NCBI GenBank assembly: GCA_035651635.1
Contig: DASRFK010000054.1
Coordinates: 1-34,737 of the forward strand
DNA from: JANXQE01 sp035651635
Lineage (GTDB): Bacteria; Verrucomicrobiota; Verrucomicrobiia; Limisphaerales; UBA8199
Reading direction: 5' to 3'
Length of the DNA: 34,737 nt
This document shows positions 23,170 through 31,400 of the stretch, in pieces (within the stretch, counting starts at the first letter, position 1; the number at the start of each line of letters is the position of its first letter). A model generated the notes under the pieces. The model saw nothing but the letters and a program-made list of their open reading frames with translations, did not search any database and had not been told where the DNA came from. The position numbers and the translations under genes are program-made.

Positions 23170-24669
23170 ATGCCTGAACTGACCCAAAGTTACCGAGGTT
23201 TGGTGTTTCTGCTGGGGGCGCCAGGCTTGTACTTACTATTGGTTTGGTTCGGGCGCCGGCTTAAGCGGCAGCACGGCGTAAAGCTTGGCTGGCTTTACCA
23301 TCTGTTTTCCCTCGGCCTGGCTGCTTACCTGCCAGCGGTCCTGCTGGGATTCCCCTGGACTTTCCTGCACCACCTCGGAGCGGCGGTCATTGTTCTGGCC
23401 TCGACTGTAGTCATCGCCCTGGTGGATCGATACCTGTGGGAAGTTTATTTCCAGGGACATCACGGCGCGACCGTCCCGAAGTTTCTGACCGAACTGGTCC
23501 GTTTTCTCATTTTGGCGGTGGCGGTTTTTCTGGTGCTGGAGTTCGGGTATAACCAGACCATTAAAGGGCTGCTGATTGCGCCCGGGATTGCGGCGGTCAT
23601 TATCGGCCTGGCCATGCAAGACCTGGTCGGCAATATCATTGCCGGAGTGGCGCTCCAGGTGGGTAGATCTTTCGGCCACGGCGATTGGCTGGTGGTCGAG
23701 AATCGTCAGGGCGAAGTCATCGAAATCAATTGGCGTTCGACCCGGCTCAAAACACTGGACGATTTCTGCATCGAGATTCCCAATCGCGAGGTGGCTCGCC
23801 AGACGCTGATCAACCTGAACCGGCCGCATCGGCCGTACGCCATGCGCATCCCTGTTTTGCTTGATTACGCCACCCCGCCGACCCGGGCCAAAAACGTGCT
23901 GTTGCACGCCGCCTCCAATGCCCAAGGAGTTTTGCCGGAGCCGAAGCCTAAAGTCTACCTGAGAAATTTCGGAGACTCCGGCATCGAGTATGAGATCAAA
24001 TTCTGGATGGATGATTACCACCGATTCTCGGATATCAGCGACGCCATCCGCACCAATGTATGGTATGGATTGCGCCGTCACGGCATCCGGATGCCCTATC
24101 CCACGCGGACCATTCAGTTGGAACGGCCGGCCCGTGATAAACACCTGGAAGTTCAAACCGCCGCCCGCCTTATTCTGCGACAGCAACCCTTGTTCAAATG
24201 CCTGACCGACGAGCAACTCGACGCGTTGCTCCCGCGGGGCAAGGTCGTCCATTTTGGTCGCGGCGAGACGGTGATTCGCCAAGGTGACAACGGCGATTCA
24301 ATGTTTATCCTCGTCGAAGGCGCAGCCAATGTGGTGGCCGAGCGCAACGGCCGTTCCAAACAGGTCGGCGAGATCAAGGCCGGCGAATGCTTTGGCGAAA
24401 TGTCCCTGCTGACGGGAGAACTGCGGAGCGCGACAGTGGTGGCCAGTTCGGATTGCGAGGTGGTCGAAATCGACAAAGCCGTTCTGGGCCAAAGCCTCAA
24501 ACAAAATCCGGGGTTGTTGGCGCAGCTCAGTGAATTGCTGGCGCAGCGTCAGCTGCAGACGGAAGATGCGTTCGCTGAAAGCGGCCCGCTGGTCCGAAAT
24601 CAAGAAGCCCGGCAAAGCCGGTACGCGGCCTCGTTTATTCAGAGAATTGGCGCTTTCTTCGAACTGTGA
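23170..24669 (+). CDS. MscS-family mechanosensitive channel with C-terminal cyclic-nucleotide-binding domain
   Basis: A 499-residue inner-membrane protein. Four hydrophobic segments (about 10-27, 42-62, 69-87, 106-126) precede the MscS pore helix and hinge (IKGLLIAPGIAAVIIGLAMQ, then DLVGNIIAGVALQVGRSF, about 131-168). The beta domain follows (GDWLVVENRQGEVIEINWRS, VPN-type IEIPNREV). After ~residue 345 a CNB domain begins (FKCLTDEQLDALLPRGKVV), with the phosphate-binding cassette GECFGEMSLLTGELRSATVV at about 408-427. Such fusions (bacterial cyclic-nucleotide-gated channels) may open or close with cAMP or cGMP. The start is the ATG at 23170; a TTG at 23134 is open but lacks support. The stop overlaps the next start as GTGA. 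Confidence 0.95.
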   Translation: MPELTQSYRGLVFLLGAPGLYLLLVWFGRRLKRQHGVKLGWLYHLFSLGLAAYLPAVLLGFPWTFLHHLGAAVIVLASTVVIALVDRYLWEVYFQGHHGATVPKFLTELVRFLILAVAVFLVLEFGYNQTIKGLLIAPGIAAVIIGLAMQDLVGNIIAGVALQVGRSFGHGDWLVVENRQGEVIEINWRSTRLKTLDDFCIEIPNREVARQTLINLNRPHRPYAMRIPVLLDYATPPTRAKNVLLHAASNAQGVLPEPKPKVYLRNFGDSGIEYEIKFWMDDYHRFSDISDAIRTNVWYGLRRHGIRMPYPTRTIQLERPARDKHLEVQTAARLILRQQPLFKCLTDEQLDALLPRGKVVHFGRGETVIRQGDNGDSMFILVEGAANVVAERNGRSKQVGEIKAGECFGEMSLLTGELRSATVVASSDCEVVEIDKAVLGQSLKQNPGLLAQLSELLAQRQLQTEDAFAESGPLVRNQEARQSRYAASFIQRIGAFFEL

Positions 24670-25868
24670 GGCGCAAGCGTTCTGGTCGCGTGGCCTTGTG
24701 GCTGCTGGCCGCAGCTCTGCTGGCAGTACTCGGCTTGTGCTGGTTTGACTCGAACAGGTCAAAACAACAACGACTCCCCGCCATTCAACCCGTTTCGCAC
24801 GCCAGTCCCAATCCCGAGCCGGCAGCTCACCGCTCGACAAGCTCCCGTGCTAACCTTACGGAACCGACAGGGCCGGCGCCCTCGCCAAAGCCGCCGGCTG
24901 GTTCCCCGGAAGAGCCGCTGGCTTCACGCCCGACACTCGATGCCACCAACGACGTCGGCCCGCTTCCGCCCAGCGCTGCCACGAATGCACCCACAATCTC
25001 CAGCAGCTACCCCCGTCCGGTGCAGAATGTCTTTGAAATGCAAGTCGCGCTGGCGCGCCTGGCGCTTTCACCGGGCTCCATCGATGGATTGCTTGGACCT
25101 CAGACCCGTTCGGCGCTGCGGGCGTTTCAGCAAAAGGAACACTTGTCCATGACGGGCGAATTGGATAATGCGACACGCGAGCGGCTCCTGCTGTCCGAGC
25201 CGCCCACCGGCACGTATCTGGTAACTTCAAACGACCTGGCCCGTCTTCAACCTTTGAGTTCAACGTGGTTGGGGAAATCGCGGCAGACCGCACTGGAATA
25301 TGAGACGGTCCTGGAACTGGTGTCCGAAAAGAGCCAGGCCGCCCCGACACTGGTCCAGCGACTGAATCCCGACATTGTATGGTCGAACGTGAGTGCTTGC
25401 GCCCCATTGGAGTTGCCCAATATCAGCCTGCCCGAATCGAGGCGACGTGCCGCATTCATTACCATTGGTCTGAGCGATAAAGTTCTTGAGGCGTGGGATG
25501 AACGGACAAACCTATTGGTGCATTTTCCATGCAGCATCGCGCGGCAGGTCGATAAGCGTCCAGTCGGTGAGCTGCACGTGACGGTCGTGGCGTTGAACCC
25601 GAACTACACGTTCGATCCGGAAATCTTCCCGGAGTCCGCTGAAGCGCGCGAGCTCAAGACCAAGCTGGTGTTGCCGCCCGGCCCAAATAATCCGGTCGGC
25701 GTGGCCTGGATTGGTTTGGACAGGCCGGGCTACGGAATTCATGGAACCCCCAGGCCCGAACAGGTTGGGCGGACCGAATCGCACGGGTGCTTTCGCCTGG
25801 CGAATTGGAATGCGGCTTACGTCGCGCGCCTGGTAAGCGTCGGCACGCCTGTTTACATTCAACCTTGA
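24666..25868 (+). CDS. L,D-transpeptidase (YkuD) with peptidoglycan-binding domain
   Basis: A 400-residue envelope enzyme forming 3-3 crosslinks or anchoring proteins to peptidoglycan. Residues 8-26 (RVALWLLAAALLAVLGLCW) form a membrane anchor or signal. A Pro/Ser-rich linker spans to ~115, then a PG_binding_1 domain (about 118-172: FEMQVALARLALSPGSIDGL, GPQTRSALRAFQ). The YkuD domain is at about 260-400, with H359-GTPRP and the catalytic S372-HGC375-FR motif complete. The GTG at 24666 overlaps the channel gene stop (GTGA), so translation is coupled. The last base of the TGA stop is the first base of MITE copy 4. The function with a mechanosensitive channel fits cell-wall and osmotic stress, which is inference. 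Confidence 0.95.
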   Translation: MRRKRSGRVALWLLAAALLAVLGLCWFDSNRSKQQRLPAIQPVSHASPNPEPAAHRSTSSRANLTEPTGPAPSPKPPAGSPEEPLASRPTLDATNDVGPLPPSAATNAPTISSSYPRPVQNVFEMQVALARLALSPGSIDGLLGPQTRSALRAFQQKEHLSMTGELDNATRERLLLSEPPTGTYLVTSNDLARLQPLSSTWLGKSRQTALEYETVLELVSEKSQAAPTLVQRLNPDIVWSNVSACAPLELPNISLPESRRRAAFITIGLSDKVLEAWDERTNLLVHFPCSIARQVDKRPVGELHVTVVALNPNYTFDPEIFPESAEARELKTKLVLPPGPNNPVGVAWIGLDRPGYGIHGTPRPEQVGRTESHGCFRLANWNAAYVARLVSVGTPVYIQP

Positions 25869-25988
25869 GAGCGCATTTTAAAATTCGGTTTGGAGTCCCG
25901 CCTTTAGGCGGCCCGGCGCCAAAACCGTCTGAAGGCGGGACTCCAAACCCAGGTGCCGAGGCCCAGCCGAGGTCTTAAGACACGCTCT
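25868..25988. mobile_element. MITE-like family-A element, copy 4 (complete)
   Basis: Left end AGAGCGCATTTTAAAATTCG, core GGAGTCCCGCCTTTAGGCGG against CCGTCTGAAGGCGGGACTCC, right end GGTCTTAAGACACGCTCT. Length is 121 bp. It begins on the last base of the L,D-transpeptidase stop codon, so its stable hairpin probably lies in that transcript's 3' end. Confidence 0.88.
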
Positions 25989-26257
25989 GAAACTCGTTCG
26001 GCTGGATTGGCGCCGCGCCGGTGTGTTCTCAGCGAACATAGCACGGCGGCGCGCCCCCACTGCTCCGCAGAAAGGCGGCAGAGGGCTGCCGCACTCCAAA
26101 ACTTTCGGTTCTCGAGGCCCGCGCCCGTGTCGCGCTTGCGTTTTGGACTGCGGCAGTCCCCTGCCGCTTTTTTCGGCTTCCAGCCAAGACCGACACTTCT
26201 AATCGCACCCGCAAAAGGATGCTTTCCATCACTTGGCCTTCATGCTAGTCAGTCTTC
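25989..26257. repeat. Inverted repeat AAAGCGGCAG type, in the leader of the next gene
   Basis: 26071-26101 (AAAGGCGGCAGAGGGCTGCC, then GCACTCCAAAA) is the near-complement of 26141-26171 (TTTTGGACTGCGGCAGTCCC, then CTGCCGCTTTT). No gene lies in this gap. A related but shorter structure is at 4046-4120. Confidence 0.75.
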
Positions 26258-27136
26258 ATGAAACGAAACTTTCCTCGGTTGATCGCCTGGATCGGGGCCT
26301 GCGGGCTTCTTACGACAACTCCCTTATTGCTCGCGGCGGACGCAGGGATAGGCCCGAGCTTCAAAGGTCCCCTTGGCCTCCAGCTTTACAGCTTGCGGGA
26401 GCAATTTGGCAAGGACGTCCCCCGCACATTGGATGAAGTGAAAAGCTTTGGCATTAAATACGCCGAGTTGGCGGGAACTTACGGATTAACGCCTGAAAAA
26501 TTCAAAGAGGAGCTTACCGCTCGCGGTATCAAGCCTATTGCCGCCCATTTTGGCTACGAACGCTATCGCGACGACGCTGAGGGCGTGGCCAAAGAGGCGA
26601 AAGCTCTTGGGTTGGAGTATGCCGGCTGCGCCTGGATTCCTCACAGCGGCGATTTTGATGAAAAAACCTGCCGGGAAGCTATCGCTGTGTTCAACAAAGC
26701 GGGCGAAGCCATGGCCAAGCAAGGTTTGAGATTCTTCTACCACGTTCACGGATTCGAATTTCAGCCCTACGGTCAGGGAACCCTCCTTGACCTGCTTTTC
26801 CAGGAAACCAGCCCCAAGTACGTGAATTACGAAATGGACATTTTCTGGATCGTTTTCCCAGGCCAGGATCCCATCAAATTGCTTGAAAAATATCCGAGTC
26901 GCTGGCGCTTGATGCACCTCAAAGACATGCGCAAGGGAACTCCCACGGGCGCCCTGACGGGCGGCACGGACGTTAAGAACGACGCCGCCATTGGACAGGG
27001 TATTATGGACATTCCGGGGATCCTGCGCGCCGCGAAGAAGGTCGGCGTGAAATGGTACTTCATTGAAGACGAATCTCCCTGGTCTGAGAAGCAGATTCCG
27101 GAAAGCCTGCACTACCTGGAACAGGTCAAGTTCTAG
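26258..27136 (+). CDS. Secreted sugar phosphate isomerase/epimerase-like (xylose-isomerase-type TIM barrel) protein
   Basis: A 292-residue AP-endonuclease-2/xylose-isomerase-like TIM barrel with an N-terminal signal peptide (LIAWIGACGLLTTTPLLLAA, about 8-27). Barrel features are LGLQLYSLREQFGKDV (strand 1), FGIKYAELAG, GIKPIAAHFGYE, LGLEYAGCAWIP, LRFFYHVHGFEF, YVNYEMDIFWI, WRLMHLKDM, and WYFIEDESPW near the end. The His/Glu/Asp residues (H in YHVHGFEF, E and D in YEMDIFW, H in LMHLKD, ED in FIEDE) fit a metal site. Exported members are typical of Verrucomicrobia and Planctomycetes and are thought to act on sugars in the periplasm; the substrate is unknown. The ATG at 26258 has no ribosome site. 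Confidence 0.93.
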   Translation: MKRNFPRLIAWIGACGLLTTTPLLLAADAGIGPSFKGPLGLQLYSLREQFGKDVPRTLDEVKSFGIKYAELAGTYGLTPEKFKEELTARGIKPIAAHFGYERYRDDAEGVAKEAKALGLEYAGCAWIPHSGDFDEKTCREAIAVFNKAGEAMAKQGLRFFYHVHGFEFQPYGQGTLLDLLFQETSPKYVNYEMDIFWIVFPGQDPIKLLEKYPSRWRLMHLKDMRKGTPTGALTGGTDVKNDAAIGQGIMDIPGILRAAKKVGVKWYFIEDESPWSEKQIPESLHYLEQVKF

Positions 27137-27176
27137 CGAGGCACAACCTCAGACCAGCCACTTCAAAGGCAGCCAC

Positions 27177-27249
27177 AACCACGAAGACACGGAAAACACG
27201 GAAAGGGTAGTTCCTCACGTTTTCCGTGTATTCCGAATATTCCGTGGTT
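27177..27249. repeat. ACACGGAAAACACGGAAAG inverted repeat
   Basis: AACCACGAAGACACGGAAAA (from 27177) faces TTTTCCGTGTATTCCGAATA, which continues TTCCGTGGTT (27220-27249). It sits 41 bases after the stop of the isomerase-like gene. Confidence 0.8.
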
Positions 27250-27277
27250 CACTCCATCACGCCAGCATTGCTCCCTA

Positions 27278-27400
27278 AGAGCGTGTCTTAAAACCTCGGC
27301 TTGGGCGTGGACACCTGAGTTTGGAGTCCCACCTTCAGGCGGTTTTTGGCGCCGGGCGGCCTAAAGGCGGGACTCCAAACCGAGTTTTAAAGCACGCTCT
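27278..27400. mobile_element. MITE-like family-A element, copy 5 (best preserved ends)
   Basis: Length is 123 bp. The left end AGAGCGTGTCTTAAAAC and the inverted right end GTTTTAAAGCACGCTCT match at 15 of 17 positions. The inner part is inverted relative to other copies: GGAGTCCCACCTTCAGGCGG, then CCTAAAGGCGGGACTCC. No coding content. It defines the family ends. Confidence 0.9.
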
Positions 27401-27785
27401 AAAACTTGACCTGATTACAACGAGTTTTGCAGCTCGAGGACTCTAGCGACCAGCCGTGAGTGGCAGAACGCGTTATCAAGCTTTCAGGCGTAAATGCGGC
27501 GTTCGAACCCGGACGGGAACGCCGCATTTATACGACCGCGGCGCAGTGGGTGACTTATACCAACACCACAGGTTATTGGGTGACTCCACCCATCGGAGGT
27601 CATCGAGGGCCTCCTTTTACTTTGGCGCTTGCGATAGGGGTCTGCCGAGGATTGGCGGCGCTTTCCCGAGACGCCGCTACGAAACGATGGTTTCCGCTTG
27701 GATTTGGTTTAAGTGTTCCACACCGGTCCGGCTGGGCAAAACCTCCTATTTGATTCGCCTTCGCTCACCAATAGATTTTGGCAGG
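27401..27785. other. Intergenic region with hairpin repeats
   Basis: It contains the exact 14-base inverted repeat TAAATGCGGCGTTC (27491-27504) with GAACGCCGCATTTA (27517-27530), and a hairpin GGCGGCGC..CGCCGC around 27654-27677. The reading frame of the next gene stays open through here (to 27456), but the translation is that of repeat DNA. Confidence 0.55.
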
Positions 27786-28100
27786 GTGAAACAACGGATT
27801 TCTTTAGATTTAGCAGGCGAGTGGATCGGACACTACCCCGGTCATTTTGATGAAGTGATTCGCATTGACCAGCGCGGTGACGAAGTCGAAGCGGTCAAAA
27901 TAACCGGGGACGACTACGTGCCCGCCGGAGCCACGACCTGGCGAGCCAGTCTCCGAACTCTCAAGGGCGAAGGGCAGATTGCCGAGGAGGAGTTCATCCA
28001 CCCGCGGTTTATTCCAGGGCAGCTCATCATCGTCAATCACGAGCGCATTATCTTCCGCTGGGAGAATTGCGGCGAAGTGGAGTTTCGACGAGACGACTGA
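27786..28100 (+). CDS. Small hypothetical protein (~104 aa)
   Basis: Not recognised. From the GTG at 27786 the protein is compact and beta-rich: VKQRISLDLAGEWIGHYPGH, FDEVIRIDQRGDEVEAVKIT, then FIPGQLIIVNHERIIFRW. Glu, Asp and Gly are frequent, giving a globular cytoplasmic look with a possible lipocalin- or YopX-like small barrel; this is only an impression. An ATG at 27687 would add 33 residues read from less protein-like sequence. GGCAGG just before the GTG is a weak ribosome site. The gene is isolated between repeats and a 395-base gap. Confidence 0.55.
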   Translation: MKQRISLDLAGEWIGHYPGHFDEVIRIDQRGDEVEAVKITGDDYVPAGATTWRASLRTLKGEGQIAEEEFIHPRFIPGQLIIVNHERIIFRWENCGEVEFRRDD

Positions 28101-28495
28101 GACAGCTTCTTTTGGACATTACCTGTCCTAAAGCTACGGCAGAGTCGGCGGAGCTTTCGTCTGCTGGGCCGGAAATTTCACCATTCCAAGGGCGGCTCGT
28201 CACGGGTCCGGTCGTCCTAAGCTTCTGATATCAATTTGGCTCCGCATTTCGCCAACCTGGCGTCCAGGCCAGGAAATTCCTAGGGCTGCGGCCGGGCTGC
28301 TGTCTTGCCCTGGGTTTCAGGATAGTAGAATTTGTTTGGCACAACATTAGCTATTGTGCCGCGCAGCATGATCCGCCGATTGGTAGTGCTAGAGAAAACC
28401 CGCCTGTTTGGGCCGAACCGTTACCGAGCCAATTGCCTGCGGTGCTCAGTATCTTCTTTGTCTTAGCCGTAACCCTTTGCCACCCGTTTTAACGT
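28101..28495. other. Long leader/promoter region of the DUF1800 gene
   Basis: No gene is supported. The notable element is the possible sigma-54 site and overlapping inverted repeat at 28337-28360. The base composition is lower in GC than in the neighbours. Confidence 0.5.
28337..28352 (+). promoter_or_regulatory. Candidate sigma-54 (-24/-12) promoter
   Basis: TGGCACAACATTAGCT fits the consensus TGGCACnnnnnTTGCw with one mismatch in the -12 box (TAGC), and GG and GC are exactly twelve bases apart. It overlaps an inverted repeat GGCACAA (28338-28344) / TTGTGCC (28354-28360), which could instead be an operator. The DUF1800 start lies 144 bases downstream. Confidence 0.45.
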
Positions 28496-31400
28496 ATGTT
28501 CAAGCCGCGTTGTTTCCCGTGTTTTGGTTTGGTCCTGGCCGGTGCCTGTTCGCTGCTGCTGTTTGCGCGACCCTCCCTGGCCGTCGATTTGAACGGCAAC
28601 GGAATGAGCGACGTCTGGGAACTGGTTTACGGCGCCACTGGCCTGGCGCCCGACGGCGATGCGGACAACGATGGGGTTTCCAACCTGCAGGAAGCCATCG
28701 CCGGAACGGACCCTTTTGATCCCAACTCCAAACCAATGATTGGGGCCGCGGGGCTCTCGGGCACGAATGTCACCGTAAACATCTCCTGTGCGCTGGGAAA
28801 GCAGTACCAGCTTCAAAGCATTCAGCCGTTTAGTTCCGGTGGATGGACCAACTGGACGACTGAAGCGACAGCGGTCGCGCGCTCCGGCAGCGTGTTGACG
28901 CTGACGGCTCCGTCTGGCGGAGTCACCAAGTTCTTTCGAATTGCGGTTTCCGACGTCGACACCGACGGCGATGGAGTGAGCGACTGGGAGGAGTATCAGT
29001 TAGGGTTGGACCCGATGAAACCATCGAGCAACGGTCAAATTGACGCCAATGGGGCGCCGGTGGGGGATTATCCGTATGTAGCGGGCAAGTTGGCTTCCCA
29101 GAATATGATTGCGATTAGCGCCACGGACGCTACCGCCAATGAACCCGATCCGGGCCAGTCAGCCATCAACATTGGTTTAGTCACGGTAACCCGCGGCGGT
29201 TTCCCGCTGAACGCAGTGACGGTGAATCTTGGCCTGGCGGCGCCGGGCCCGGGGGTCGCAGTCGAGGGCCTGGATCATGTCGTCCTGCCGCGTGCGGTTT
29301 ACTTTGCCCCGGGAAGCAGTTCGCAAGTGGTTTCGATAACGCCTTTGGCCAATACCAACCTGGTCAGTCCAGTAGTCGCATCCGTGCGGCTGCTCAGCGG
29401 CTCGGGCTATACCCTCGGGACGGCCAACACGGCGAGCGTTCTCATTTATCCGTCGGCCAATCCGGCCGGCACCGGTCTGATGGGCGAGTACTTTACCAAT
29501 TCAAGCGCAACGTACAGCAGCCCCGCCAATTTTAATCCGACGAACCTGGTCATGACCACGGTCGACCCGATGGTTGATTTCACCTGGACCAACAATACGT
29601 TGCCTTTCACCAATAGCGGTTACTATACCGTCCGTTGGACCGGCCAAGCCATGCCGCAGTTTTCGGAAGGATACTTTTTCGATATAAAGACCGATGACGG
29701 CGCGAAGCTGTGGGTTAACGATCAGCTGATTATCAATAACTGGGGCGTACACTCCGCGACCGATGTGGTGGCGCCGATGTCGCTGCAAGCGGGGATTCGT
29801 TACAATATCCGGCTGGAATACGAGAACCTGGGCGGCTCGGCCCAGGCCCACCTGTATTGGTACAGCCCCAGCCAGCCGAAGCAGGTTATTCCGAGCAACC
29901 GGTTGTTTCCGGCCAACTCGACACCCGCCCCCACGGAAGTGACCAGTCCACTTACCGCGGTGGCGTTTCTGGGCCAGCCGTTTAGCTACGCCCTGACGGC
30001 GGCGAATTCGCCCAGTGGTTACGCCGTCACCAATTTACCGCCCGGTCTGAGCTTCAACCCGACCAACGCGACAATCAGCGGTGTGCCGAACCTGGCCGGA
30101 GACTACCAGGTGATTATTAAAGCCACCAATACTGTCGGCCTGGGCACCTCGATGCTCGACCTTCAGGTCATCGATACGGGCAGCGCCGTCGTGCGCGAAG
30201 TCTGGCGGAACGTTACCGGAACGGCGGTGGCCAACATTCCGGTAGGCACTCCCGCCACCAGCACCAATACTATCGGCACTCTCGAAGGCGTGACGGACTA
30301 TGGCGACAACTACGGCGAGCGGGTCCGCGGCTATCTGACGGCTCCGGTGACCGGCAACTATTATTTCTGGATTGCGGGCAGCGACTCGGCTGGGCTGTGG
30401 ATTTCGAACGATAGCGAGCCGGCGAACAAGGTTCGCCGCGCGTATGTGTTGCCATCGGCAAATCCGGCTCCGCCTCCGGCCAACGGAACGGCGGTTCACC
30501 AATGGAACGTTCAGCCGACCCAGCGTTCGCCCTGGCTGGCGCTGGTGGCGGGGCAGCGTTACTACGTTGAAATTCTGCACAAAGCAGGTTCAGGGGCGGG
30601 CGATAATTGGTCAGTCGGCTGGTCGCAGGACCCGTTCGGCACCAACACACTGCCTGACGCGATTGTCCCGGGATACGTCCTGGGCCGGTACTTCCCTCCG
30701 CCGGGAATCGACATTCCGGGCACGCTTTATACTGCCAACTTGCTCGCGCAACCGGGGGTCAACAGTTCCGCGGTTGGTTCAGCCAGCTTGCGCGTCAGCG
30801 CTGACAATTCGCAAGCCGTGTTGAGTTTCAAATACAGCGGCTTGAGCGCGCCGCTCACCGGTGAACACATTCATTGCGACCCATATCTTAACAACCCCAG
30901 CCAGATCCTGTTCGACATCGACGAAGCAACGCCGCAACCGGATGGCACTTATGTTTGGACCTTTGCCAACCCGGCCACCCCGCCCCCACCAGGTCTGTCG
31001 GTGGCTGATGAGCTCGAGATCATCAAAGAAGGGAAGGCCTACATCAATATTCATTCGGTTAACTATCCCAATGGCGAGATCAGCGGTCATTTCACGCTCG
31101 CCAATGGAACGCAGAATTTCACTGCGCCGCCACCGCCGCCCGCGTGGACGGATGACCACACCGATCCAAGCGCAGCGGCCCGTTTTCTGACACAAGCCAC
31201 TTTCGGCCCGAGCCCGAGCGACATCAGCGCGGTACAGTCGCTGGGGTATGCCGGGTGGATTAACAACCAGTTCGCCCTGCCCACGACACACCATTTGCCA
31301 CTGGTCCTCGCCAACGCGAGCGCGGATCCCACCGATCCATATCCCAGCTCGTTGCTCTACAACACCTGGTGGCAACAATCCGCCACCGCCCCGGACCAAC

